Shown piece after piece: positions 25,206 to 32,397 of a stretch of 64,000 nucleotides of DNA. The DNA is from Mycolicibacterium palauense. GTDB taxonomy: Bacteria > Actinomycetota > Actinomycetes > Mycobacteriales > Mycobacteriaceae. The position numbers and the translations under genes are program-made. The notes beneath the pieces were generated by a model, which was not told where the DNA came from, made no database searches, and saw nothing but the letters and a program-made list of their open reading frames with translations. Each line of letters starts with the position of its first letter. Positions within the stretch are counted from its first letter, which is position 1. Location: assembly GCF_002592005.1 (NCBI RefSeq), contig NZ_NVQF01000005.1, forward strand, positions 51,746 through 115,745. Direction: 5' to 3'.

Positions 25206-25700
25206 CTACCCGGTTCCGGGCGGGTCGGTGACCAGCGGGCGGCCATCGGCCCGCCAGGCCCGCATCCCGCCGCGCAGTTCGACGATGTCGGTGTAGCCCA
25301 GGTCGGCCAGGCTCTGGGCCGCGATCGTGCTCATCGGCCCCGAACGGCAGTAGACCGCCAGGGCGGTGTCGCGGTCGGCGGGGAGGCTCTCGGCGTTGGC
25401 GGCGATCTGGTCGAACGGGATCGACAGATCGGTGCCGGCGATGTCGCCCTCGAAGGGCACGTGCACGTTGAGCGTCACCCGGTCGGGCTCGGCGATCGCC
25501 GAGGCGAACTCGGCTGGGCCGACCAGCCTCGCGGCGGAGATCCCGGAGGTTCCGGGGTCGCTCGACTCCGACGGTGCCTGGTCGCCGGAACCGCAGCCGA
25601 CCAGCACCGTTGCGCCGAGCGCGGATATCGCTGCGAGGACACGGCGTGGGTGCCCGCGGTGGGTGGCGGTGGCGGCACCGCCGCGATCGGTCCGATGCAT
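25206..25700 (-). CDS. Rhodanese-domain lipoprotein
   Basis: 164 residues from ATG 25700 (a start nine codons upstream is possible but would overlap the operator). The signal peptide ends in lipobox VLVGC with Cys36. A single rhodanese domain follows: AARLVGPAEFASAIAEPD, then the active loop AVYCRSGPMSTIAAQSL with catalytic Cys118 and SLADLGYTDIVELRGGMRAW. Extracytoplasmic rhodaneses move sulfane sulfur or protect thiols. The CsoR/CstR-like site directly upstream suggests induction by copper or persulfide stress. It heads the minus-strand genes leading into the two-component system. Confidence 0.85.
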   Translation of the reverse strand: MHRTDRGGAATATHRGHPRRVLAAISALGATVLVGCGSGDQAPSESSDPGTSGISAARLVGPAEFASAIAEPDRVTLNVHVPFEGDIAGTDLSIPFDQIAANAESLPADRDTALAVYCRSGPMSTIAAQSLADLGYTDIVELRGGMRAWRADGRPLVTDPPGTG

Positions 25701-25729
25701 ATCCCGACGGTACCCCCGGGCGGACATGC

Positions 25730-25745
25730 ATACCCCCTAGGGGTA
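25730..25745. promoter_or_regulatory. CsoR/RicR/CstR-like operator
   Basis: ATACCCCCTAGGGGTA carries the arms TACCCC and GGGGTA around CTA. This G/C-tract dyad with flanking A/T is the hallmark of operators bound by the CsoR family (copper CsoR and RicR, persulfide CstR). It sits 30 bases upstream of the rhodanese lipoprotein start and about 130 bases upstream of the divergent SHOCT gene, so it could control both. Confidence 0.65.
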
Positions 25746-25767
25746 GTACGTTGGGCACTGCCGGTAG

Positions 25768-25781
25768 GGGCACAAGTGCCC
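25768..25781. promoter_or_regulatory. Second inverted repeat in the divergent region
   Basis: GGGCACAAGTGCCC has perfect 6-base arms around AA, 22 bases from the CsoR-like site. It lies on the side of the SHOCT gene and may be the site of another regulator, such as the neighbouring response regulator, or a small hairpin in its leader. Confidence 0.4.
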
Positions 25782-25875
25782 TTGCCGTGGCCGTAACCCG
25801 GCGCGGATATTGGACGGTGCGGCCGGCCCCGCGCCGCACGACCGCACCCACGGAGACCGAAGGGGGTCGATCGGG

Positions 25876-26160
25876 ATGATGTACGGAGACTGGGCGTGGG
25901 GGAACGGCTGGGGCTGGATCGCGGGCAGCGTGATGTTCCTGCTGTTCTGGGGAGTGGTGATCGCCGGACTGGTGATCGCGGTCCGTGTCGTGACCACCTC
26001 CCGCGACGCCAGAACCTCACCCCATCCGGTCGGACCCCGCCATCCGGGGCCCGAGGCCGTCCTCGCCGACCGCTACGCCCGCGGCGAGATCGACGACGAC
26101 GAGTATCACCGCCGCCTGGCGACGTTGCGCTCCGTGTCGCCACCCGGTGACACCCGGTAG
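25876..26160 (+). CDS. Small membrane protein with SHOCT domain
   Basis: 94 residues from ATG 25876 (a second ATG follows at once). The N-terminus is Trp/Gly-rich (MMYGDWAWGNGWGWIAG), then one membrane helix (VMFLLFWGVVIAGLVIAVRV), a basic linker, and a C-terminal SHOCT motif, AVLADRYARGEIDDDEYHRR. SHOCT proteins of this kind often accompany copper-related and two-component genes in actinobacteria. It is divergent from the rhodanese gene across the CsoR-like operator and is followed 48 bases later by the Met-rich protein gene, probably in one transcript. Confidence 0.8.
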   Translation: MMYGDWAWGNGWGWIAGSVMFLLFWGVVIAGLVIAVRVVTTSRDARTSPHPVGPRHPGPEAVLADRYARGEIDDDEYHRRLATLRSVSPPGDTR

Positions 26161-26208
26161 GCCGCCGGGCCCGTTCCGCAATCACATTCGCACGGTAAGG
26201 AACCGACG

Positions 26209-26646
26209 ATGACCGAAACACCGCAGTCCACACCCCAACCCGCCGTCTCTGGGCCCGTACCGGCACCCCGCGAGCATCCCCACCGCCTGTACCAGGCGCT
26301 GGCGTGGGTGGGCATCGTCGCCGGTGTGCTGCTGATCGTCTCGATGATCTTCTTCGCCGGGGTCATGGCGGGACGGGACTCCGATGACGGCTACCGCTGG
26401 CACCGCGTCCACTACGGCGGTCCGGGCGGTCCGGGCAGCATGACCGGGCCGGGCATGACGGGACCCGGAATGATGGGACCGGGCATGATGGGACCGGGCA
26501 TGATGGGACCGGGCATGATGGGCCCCGGCATGTACGGGCCGGGGAGAATGGACCCCGACGACATGGGTCCGCGTGCCCCGATGGGGCCCGGGGGACCGGG
26601 CCAGTCGCCGACGACGCCGACACCCCCGTTCACCCAGCGCCCCTGA
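26209..26646 (+). CDS. Single-pass membrane protein with Met-rich GPGMM repeats
   Basis: 145 residues from ATG 26209, with AAGGA about eight bases upstream. A Pro-rich cytosolic start is followed by one helix (ALAWVGIVAGVLLIVSMIFF) and an extracytoplasmic tail beginning DSDDGYRWHRVHYGG. It then runs through seven 5-residue repeats of the type M-T/M-G-P-G and a Pro-rich end. Clustered methionines with an upstream HxxH-like segment are expected to bind soft metals such as Cu(I). I do not recognise a named family. It fits a surface copper buffer or donor working with the DUF305 lipoprotein, which is inference. Confidence 0.75.
   Translation: MTETPQSTPQPAVSGPVPAPREHPHRLYQALAWVGIVAGVLLIVSMIFFAGVMAGRDSDDGYRWHRVHYGGPGGPGSMTGPGMTGPGMMGPGMMGPGMMGPGMMGPGMYGPGRMDPDDMGPRAPMGPGGPGQSPTTPTPPFTQRP
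26440..26544 (+). repeat. Seven 15-base tandem repeats encoding M-x-G-P-G units
   Basis: Units of consensus ATGATGGGACCGGGC start at 26440, 26455, 26470, 26485, 26500, 26515 and 26530. Three adjacent units (26470-26514) are identical, pointing to recent expansion. The repeat stays in frame with the membrane protein. Confidence 0.85.
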
Positions 26647-26677
26647 CGTCGAGGCGGCGGGGCCGTACCGACCCTGC

Positions 26678-27598
26678 TCAGTCGAGTACCGCCGTGGCCA
26701 GGGCGGCGTCGGTCACCAGCGAGGAGACCAGGCCGGACCGCAACACCGCCCGGGTGGCCTCGACCTTGTCCTCGCCGGTGGCCAGCGCGACGACGGTGGG
26801 GATGGCCCGCAGGGTGGCCTCCTCGACCCCCATCCGCCGCGTGTCCAGTCCGGGGACGCGACGACCTTCGGCGTCGAGCAACAGGGCGCAGGTCTCGGCA
26901 CGCACTCCACGGTCGTGCAGTTCGGCAGTCTCGGCGTCCGACAGCGACGAGTAGACCTGGGAGGTCTGCGAACTCCACGCACCCACCGACACGATCGCGC
27001 AGGTGACCTTGGCGTGCCGGCGGAAGGTCTCCTGGATCTGCGGGTTGCCCGCGAGACTGGCCGCGGTGCGGGCGTCGGGCACCACCAGCGGTGCGTACAT
27101 GGGCCACGAGCGCCCGCCGCTGATCTCGCTGAGCCGCCGGACCATGTCGGTGCCGTTGGCGGCGATCTCGCCGGCCATCCCGGTGAGTTGCACGACGTCG
27201 CAGCCGGGGAGTCTGTCCAGGTAGCGGGTGATGTGGGTCAGCGTGCGTCCGCAGTCCACGCCGATGACGTCGCCGTCGCGCAGGATCGACTGCAGTAGTT
27301 CGGCCATCGCCTTGGCCACCGCCTCGACGCGGTCGCCGGCGTCACCGGTGTCGCAGGCGACCGCGTAGGCGTGCTCGAGCCCGTACTTCTGGCGCAGCGC
27401 GGTGGACAGCTCCACGTCGATGGAGCCGGGATTGTGGATGGTGATCTCGACCATGCCGGACTGCACGGCCTCGTCGAGGATCCGGGCGACCTTGAACCGC
27501 GACAGCCCGAACTCCTGGGCGATCTCCACGCGGGTGCGCCCCTCGAGGTAGTAGCGGCGTGCGATGACCGCACGCTGGAACAGCTCGTCGGGTCCCAC
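26678..27598 (-). CDS. SorC/DeoR-type sugar-responsive regulator
   Basis: 306 residues from GTG 27598, with AAGGAGG at 27602-27608 as a strong ribosome-binding site. The N-terminal HTH is ARRYYLEGRTRVEIAQEFGL with SRFKVARILDEAVQSGMVEI. The remainder is a SorC sugar-phosphate-binding domain: ELLQSILRDGDVIGVDCGRT, VVQLTGMAGEIAANGTDMV, VSVGAWSSQTSQVYSSL and a C-terminal GEDKVEATRAVLRSG. Such proteins are controlled by phosphorylated sugars from the pathway they regulate. It is divergent from the polyol operon, and the gap contains several dyads. Confidence 0.88.
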   Translation of the reverse strand: MGPDELFQRAVIARRYYLEGRTRVEIAQEFGLSRFKVARILDEAVQSGMVEITIHNPGSIDVELSTALRQKYGLEHAYAVACDTGDAGDRVEAVAKAMAELLQSILRDGDVIGVDCGRTLTHITRYLDRLPGCDVVQLTGMAGEIAANGTDMVRRLSEISGGRSWPMYAPLVVPDARTAASLAGNPQIQETFRRHAKVTCAIVSVGAWSSQTSQVYSSLSDAETAELHDRGVRAETCALLLDAEGRRVPGLDTRRMGVEEATLRAIPTVVALATGEDKVEATRAVLRSGLVSSLVTDAALATAVLD

Positions 27599-27629
27599 AC
27601 CGCCTCCTTGTGCTCGATCCGCCCACCGA

Positions 27630-27724
27630 TGCTCATATGTGCACGGGCGTTGACATGTGAGCATAGACGGCGCATGATCCCAGTCACAAGCACTCAGATG
27701 AGTGCATTGACTAACAGATGAGCA
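27630..27724. promoter_or_regulatory. Divergent promoter region with four related operator dyads
   Basis: Near-palindrome TGCTCATATGTGCA (27630-27643), TGACATGTGAGCA (27651-27663), perfect palindrome GCACTCAGATGAGTGC (27690-27705) and CAGATGAGCA (27715-27724) share the core CAT/GAT-TGAGCA or its complement. TTGACA at 27650-27655 and CATGAT at 27673-27678 (17-base gap) form a plausible promoter toward the operon, with the -35 inside the second dyad. This arrangement fits regulation by the divergent SorC protein. Confidence 0.55.
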
Positions 27725-27752
27725 AAGGGTGGCGCATGCAGGCGGACCGCGG

Positions 27753-28400
27753 ATGAGCCAGGACGACGACGCCCTGACGTCGCTGGCCACCACGGTGCTC
27801 GCCCGCGAGGCCGCCGCGGTCGCGGCCCTGGCCGACGGCGTGGAGACTGGCATCGTCGCGATCGCGCGCGCCACGCTGGCGCTGACCGGCAAGGTGGTCA
27901 CCACCGGATCGGGCACGTCGGGGATCATGGCCGAACGGCTGGCCCACCTGCTCTCGGTCTGCGGCACCCCCGCGGTCTACCTGCCCGCGATGGACGCCCT
28001 GCACGGCGGGATCGGCGCCGTCACCGGCAACGACATGGTGCTGGCCATCTCCAAGACCGGCCGGTCGCGCGAACTGACCGACCTGGTCGAACGTCTCGTG
28101 CACCGCGGTGTCGAGGTCGTCGCCGTCACCGAAAGCCCCGGATCCCCGTTCGCCCGCGCCGCGTCCACGGTGGCGGCGCTGCCGCCCACCGCCCCCGACG
28201 CCGATCCGGGCGACATGATCGCGCTGGCAAGCACCCTGGCCGTCGGCGCCTGGGGCGATGCGCTGGCGGTGGTGGCGATGGCCCTGCGCGGGCACACCAT
28301 GGGCGACGTCGTGGACAGCCACCCCGCCGGGGGAGTCGGCGCACGCGGGCGGCGGCCCGGAGACGAGGTGGCCCCGGTGGTCCCGGTGGTGCCGACATGA
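27753..28400 (+). CDS. SIS-domain sugar-phosphate isomerase (KpsF/PHI-like)
   Basis: 215 residues from ATG 27753; a GTG at 27729 would add eight residues. A single SIS domain: VVTTGSGTSGIMAERLAHLL (phosphosugar loop), YLPAMDALHGGIGAVTGNDM, VLAISKTGRSRELTDLVERL (second serine loop), and LASTLAVGAWGDALAVVAMA, a helix typical of arabinose-5-phosphate or 6-phospho-3-hexulo isomerases. There are no CBS domains. It is the first operon gene, and its stop overlaps the kinase start (ATGA). Likely role: aldose-ketose interconversion of a phosphorylated pentose or hexose in the pathway. Confidence 0.8.
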   Translation: MSQDDDALTSLATTVLAREAAAVAALADGVETGIVAIARATLALTGKVVTTGSGTSGIMAERLAHLLSVCGTPAVYLPAMDALHGGIGAVTGNDMVLAISKTGRSRELTDLVERLVHRGVEVVAVTESPGSPFARAASTVAALPPTAPDADPGDMIALASTLAVGAWGDALAVVAMALRGHTMGDVVDSHPAGGVGARGRRPGDEVAPVVPVVPT

Positions 28401-29893
28401 CGGCCGGCACGAAACACGTTGTGCTGGGCGTCGACTCGTCCACCCAGTCCTGCAAGGTCGAGATACGCGAGCTGGCCACCGGCGCACTGATCGCCCGGGG
28501 CGGGGCCCCGCATCCGCCGGCGTTCCCGCCCAGCAGCGAACAACACCCCCGGGACTGGGTGCGTGCTCTCGTGAGCGCGGTGCGGCAGGCCCTGGCCCGC
28601 TGCGACGGCCCGGTCGGTGTGCGCGCGATCTCGGTGGCCGCGCAGTGCCACGGCCTGGTCCTGCTGGACTGCAACGGCGAACCGCTGCGGCCGGCCAAGC
28701 TGTGGAACGACACCACCGGTGCGCCGGACCTGGCCGCCCTCGTCGAGCGGATCGGGGCCCGGAGCTGGATCGCCGAGACCGGGTCGCTGCCCACCGCGGC
28801 GTTCACCGTCGCCAAGCTCGCCTGGACGCGTGCCCACGAGCCCGGCGTCGTCGATCGCGCCGCCTCGATGCTTCTCCCGCACGACTACCTGACCTACTGG
28901 CTGACCGGTGAGCGGGTCACCGACCGCTCCGAGGCCTCGGGCACCGGCTACTTCCGAACCACCGACACCACCTGGCTCACCCACTACCTCAACCTTGCCG
29001 GCGGAGAACGGGACTGGGCTCCGATGCTGCCCACCGTGCTCCCGCCGTGCGCCGCCGCGGGCCGGCTGCGCGCGCCGGCCGCCGAGGAACTCGGCCTGGA
29101 CACCGATGTGATCGTCGGGCCCGGCGGGGGCGATCAGCACGCCGCCTACCTCGGGCTCGGGCTGCGCGACGGCGACCAGTACATCGGCATCGGCACCTCC
29201 GGTGTGGTCGCCACCTCCTGTCGCACACCGGTTTACGATCCGGCCGGCCTCGTCGACGGCGTCGCCGACCTCACCGGCGGCTATCTCCCGCTGGTGAGCA
29301 CCCTGAACGCGGCCCGGGTCGGCGACACCGCGGCCCGGCTGCTCGGAACCGACCTGGCGGGACTGGCGGCCCTGGCACTGGACGCCGGGCCGGCCCGGGG
29401 ACCGGTGCTGGTGCCGTTCCTCGACGGCGAACGCAAGCCGGACCGGCCGCACGCGCGCGGCGCGTTCGCCGACCTGACCTCGCACACCACCCGCGAGGAA
29501 CTGGCCCGCGCGTTCGTCGAGGGGCCGCTGCTCTCGCTGATGAGCGCCCGTGACACCCTGCGCGGCTGCGGTGTCGACCTCGACGGCGCGGCCCTCGCCG
29601 TCGGCGGCGGCGCGCGGTCACGGGCCACGCTGCAGCTACTCGCCGATCTGCTCGACGACGAGGTCGGCGTGCCCGACGCGGAGGAGGCCACCGCCCGGGG
29701 CGCCTGTGTGCAGGCCGCCGCGGTCGCCGAGGGGGCCGACGTCGGCGCGCTGGTGGACCTGGCCAAGCGCTGGCAGCCGGGCGTGCTCGACCGGGTGACC
29801 CCGCGGCGCACCGGACGCGACCTGGGCGCGCTGCGGGCCCGCTGGAGCGAACTGGCGGCCTCGCCGTTGCTGGATTCCGGGGGTGCGCCGTGA
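28397..29893 (+). CDS. FGGY-family carbohydrate kinase, xylulokinase-like
   Basis: 498 residues from ATG 28397. N-terminal ATPase lobe VVLGVDSSTQSCKVEIREL, substrate-site segment AISVAAQCHGLVLLD (xylulokinases have QMHG here), then LLPHDYLTYWLTGERVTDRS and EASGTGYF as in XylB. C-terminal lobe with VGPGGGDQHAAYLGLGL, IGIGTSGVV and ALAVGGGARSRATLQLLADL. It should phosphorylate a ketose such as D-xylulose or a related pentulose using ATP. Coupled to both neighbours by four-base overlaps. Confidence 0.87.
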   Translation: MTAGTKHVVLGVDSSTQSCKVEIRELATGALIARGGAPHPPAFPPSSEQHPRDWVRALVSAVRQALARCDGPVGVRAISVAAQCHGLVLLDCNGEPLRPAKLWNDTTGAPDLAALVERIGARSWIAETGSLPTAAFTVAKLAWTRAHEPGVVDRAASMLLPHDYLTYWLTGERVTDRSEASGTGYFRTTDTTWLTHYLNLAGGERDWAPMLPTVLPPCAAAGRLRAPAAEELGLDTDVIVGPGGGDQHAAYLGLGLRDGDQYIGIGTSGVVATSCRTPVYDPAGLVDGVADLTGGYLPLVSTLNAARVGDTAARLLGTDLAGLAALALDAGPARGPVLVPFLDGERKPDRPHARGAFADLTSHTTREELARAFVEGPLLSLMSARDTLRGCGVDLDGAALAVGGGARSRATLQLLADLLDDEVGVPDAEEATARGACVQAAAVAEGADVGALVDLAKRWQPGVLDRVTPRRTGRDLGALRARWSELAASPLLDSGGAP

Positions 29894-30552
29894 ACGACTC
29901 CACGCGGCTGGCCGGGTGGCACCGCGATGTCAACGCAATGGTGGCGGGGTCGGTGTATGCCGCCCCACCGGAGGAACGCACCGACACCGCGCGGGCGCTG
30001 GTGTCCGCCGGGCTCGACGTCCACGTCGACGTGATGGCCCCCGACGAGGGCCTGCCCGCCGGGGTGAGCCTGACCGAACTGGCCGAGATCGCCGGCGCGG
30101 TGGCGCCCGCACGCGTGGACGTGCACCTGATCGGATCGGCCGACTTCGTGGCCTCGACCCTGCCGGGTGTCCTGCACGTCCGGCCGGGCAAGGTGTTCCT
30201 GCCCTGGGCCGCCTTCACCGAGGCGCGGGCGCGCGCGGTCCGCGAACGCGGTGCCGGCGCCTGGATCACCCTCTGGCGCGAGTGGTCCGGCGTCTCACGG
30301 CTGCAGTTCCCGGCCGCTCCCGACGGCGTGCTGGTGATGCTCATCGAACCGGGATCGACCGCCCGCGCCTCGCTGGAACGCCTCAACCTGGTTGCGGCCT
30401 GCGCCGCCGAGCTGCCGGTCATCGTCGACGGCGGTGTCACCGAAGAGATTGCGCCGCTGTGTGTCACGGCCGGCGCCGAATCCCTGGTCGTGGGGCGCGC
30501 GCTGCTGCCCGCCGCGGCCGACCGAGCCCAGAGCGAAAGGAACCTGACATGA
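29890..30552 (+). CDS. Ribulose-phosphate 3-epimerase-like TIM-barrel protein
   Basis: 220 residues from GTG 29890, overlapping the kinase stop. It has the RPE pattern: DVHVDVMAPDEGLPAGVSL (HxDVM), ARVDVHLIGSADFVASTL (HL), LPVIVDGGVTEEIAPLC (DGGV with catalytic Asp) and AGAESLVVGRALL (phosphate loop). It is divergent from housekeeping RPE: the first SxLSADF-type strand is replaced by VAGSVYAAPPEER, and the usual PGFGGQ loop by MLIEPGS. It may epimerise a different pentulose phosphate, or be a decarboxylase/synthase-like relative (HPS family). Its position between kinase and dehydrogenase supports a dedicated catabolic step. Confidence 0.72.
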   Translation: MNDSTRLAGWHRDVNAMVAGSVYAAPPEERTDTARALVSAGLDVHVDVMAPDEGLPAGVSLTELAEIAGAVAPARVDVHLIGSADFVASTLPGVLHVRPGKVFLPWAAFTEARARAVRERGAGAWITLWREWSGVSRLQFPAAPDGVLVMLIEPGSTARASLERLNLVAACAAELPVIVDGGVTEEIAPLCVTAGAESLVVGRALLPAAADRAQSERNLT

Positions 30553-31598
30553 CCACCACCGTGCCCGAGGCCACACCGCTGCCCGCGACCATGCGCGCCA
30601 GCGTGATGACCGGCGTCGGCCAACTGCGGATCGAGGACCGTCCGGTGCCGGCACCCGGGGCGCACCAGGTGCTCGTCGAGGTCGCCGCGGTGGGCGTGTG
30701 CGGGTCCGACGTGCACTACTACCGGCACGGCCGGATCGGCGATTTCGTCGTCGAGTCACCCATGATCCTGGGCCACGAGCTCTCCGGCCGGATCGCCGCG
30801 GTCGGTGAGGCCGTCGACCCGTCCCGCATCGGCCAGCGGGTCGCGGTGGAACCGCAGTTCCCGTGCCGGCGGTGCCGTCAGTGCACGGCCGGGCGCTACA
30901 ACCTGTGCCCGCAGATGAAGTTCTACGCCACCCCGCCGATCGACGGCGCGTTCTGCCGCTACGTCATCGTCGACACCGAAATGGCGCACGCGGTACCGGA
31001 TTCCATCTCCGACGACGCGGCCGCCCTGCTGGAACCCCTGTCCGTGGCGATCACCACCATGCGCAAGGCCCAGGTGGCGCCCGGATCCTCGATCCTCATC
31101 GCCGGCGCCGGACCGATCGGGGTGATCTGCGCACAGGCCGCCCGCGCCTACGGTGCGGCCCGCATCGTGGTGTCCGACCTGCTGGCATCCCGGCGCGCGC
31201 AGGCGCTGCGCTTCGGTGCCACCGAGGTACTCGACCCGGCCGCCGAGGATGTGGCCGCGCTGGACCCGCAGGTCGACGCCTTCGTCGATGCCAGCGGCGC
31301 GGCACCCGCCGTGGTCAGCGGCATCCGGGCGGTCGGGCCGGCCGGCCGGGTGGTGCTGGTCGGCATGGGCGCCGACGACGTCACCCTGCCCGTGGCCTAC
31401 ATCCAGAACATGGAGATCACGCTGACCGGGGTGTTCCGCTACACCGACACCTGGCCGGCGGCCATCCACCTGGCCGCCTCGGGCGCGGTCGACCTGGACG
31501 CCATGGTCACCGGCCGGTTCGACCTCGAGCACGTGGGCCAGGCCCTCGACAGCGACACCGACCCGGACAGCCTCAAGTCCATCGTCACCCCGAACTGA
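30549..31598 (+). CDS. Zinc-dependent polyol dehydrogenase (sorbitol/xylitol DH-like), first copy
   Basis: 349 residues from ATG 30549, overlapping the previous stop. MDR fold: catalytic zinc ligands in GVCGSDVHYYRHGRIG and MILGHELSGRIAAVG; the structural-zinc loop CRRCRQCTAGRYNLC; LLEPLSVAITTMRKAQV; the Rossmann motif IAGAGPIGVICAQAARAYG with an acidic residue soon after (VVSDLLASRR), favouring NAD+. VHYYRHGRIG is typical of sorbitol/xylitol dehydrogenases. It should oxidise a polyol to a ketose for the kinase upstream. Confidence 0.85.
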   Translation: MTTTVPEATPLPATMRASVMTGVGQLRIEDRPVPAPGAHQVLVEVAAVGVCGSDVHYYRHGRIGDFVVESPMILGHELSGRIAAVGEAVDPSRIGQRVAVEPQFPCRRCRQCTAGRYNLCPQMKFYATPPIDGAFCRYVIVDTEMAHAVPDSISDDAAALLEPLSVAITTMRKAQVAPGSSILIAGAGPIGVICAQAARAYGAARIVVSDLLASRRAQALRFGATEVLDPAAEDVAALDPQVDAFVDASGAAPAVVSGIRAVGPAGRVVLVGMGADDVTLPVAYIQNMEITLTGVFRYTDTWPAAIHLAASGAVDLDAMVTGRFDLEHVGQALDSDTDPDSLKSIVTPN

Positions 31599-31629
31599 TC
31601 CCTTCGAGCCGACACAGAGAGAAGAACCC

Positions 31630-32397
31630 ATGAGCTCGCGCTCCCCGTTCGACCTGACCGGGCGCACCGCGCTGGTCACCGGCGGAAACCAGGGCCTGGG
31701 CAAGGCGTTCGCCACCGGCCTGGCCCAGGCCGGGGCCACCGTCGCCTTCTGCGGGCGCAACGCCGAACGCAACGAGAGGACCGCCGCCGACGCCGCGGCC
31801 GCCGGACTGCCGATCCACCCCATCACCGCCGACATCACCCGGTCCGCCGACGTCGAGAAGATGACCACCGACGCGGTGAACCTGCTGGGGCACATCGACA
31901 TCCTGGTGAACAACGCCGGCACCTGCTACCACGCCGACTCCTGGGACGTCACCGAGCAGCAATGGGACGACGTCTTCGACCTCAACGTCAAGGCGCTGTG
32001 GGCGTGCTCCCTGGCCGTCGGCGCCCACATGCGCGAGCGGCGCTCGGGATCGGTGGTCAACATCGGGTCGATGTCCGGGCTGATCGTCAACCGCCCGCAG
32101 ATGCAGCCGGCCTACAACGCCTCCAAGGCGGCGGTGCACCACCTGACCAGATCGCTGGCCGCCGAATGGGCGCCGCTGGGTATCCGCGTCAACGCGGTGG
32201 CCCCCGGGTACGTCAAGACCGACATGGCACCGGTCGACCGGCCCGAATTCCAGCGCTACTGGATCGAGGACACCCCGCAGCAGCGTTACGCCCTGCCCGA
32301 GGAGATTTCGCCGGCGGTGGTGTTCCTGGCCGGTGACGCGGCCTCGTTCATCACCGGTTCGGTGCTGGTGGCCGACGGGGGGTACACCGCGTGGTAG
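31630..32397 (+). CDS. Short-chain dehydrogenase (polyol/ketose reductase family)
   Basis: 255 residues from ATG 31630, with AGAGAGAAG just upstream. Classical SDR: TGGNQGLG cofactor loop at 17-24, LVNNAGTCYHADSW, catalytic Ser in NIGSMSGLIVNRPQ, Tyr162 and Lys166 in YNASKAAVHHLTRSL, then VAPGYVKTDM. The C-terminus (FITGSVLVADGGYTAW) is standard. It resembles D-arabinitol or mannitol 2-dehydrogenase-like SDRs. The stop overlaps the start of the next gene by seven bases. With two MDR enzymes nearby, the operon can oxidise or reduce several positions of a polyol. Confidence 0.85.
   Translation: MSSRSPFDLTGRTALVTGGNQGLGKAFATGLAQAGATVAFCGRNAERNERTAADAAAAGLPIHPITADITRSADVEKMTTDAVNLLGHIDILVNNAGTCYHADSWDVTEQQWDDVFDLNVKALWACSLAVGAHMRERRSGSVVNIGSMSGLIVNRPQMQPAYNASKAAVHHLTRSLAAEWAPLGIRVNAVAPGYVKTDMAPVDRPEFQRYWIEDTPQQRYALPEEISPAVVFLAGDAASFITGSVLVADGGYTAW

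Noticed and set aside
26440..26544. Tandem 15-base units considered as a CRISPR array
   Set aside because: There are no unique spacers, the units are directly adjacent, and they are in frame with a membrane protein. No cas genes are present.
30756..31922. A 388-codon minus-strand frame across the first zinc dehydrogenase and the SDR
   Set aside because: It is antisense to two well-defined enzymes, spans their intergenic gap and shows no conserved motif.
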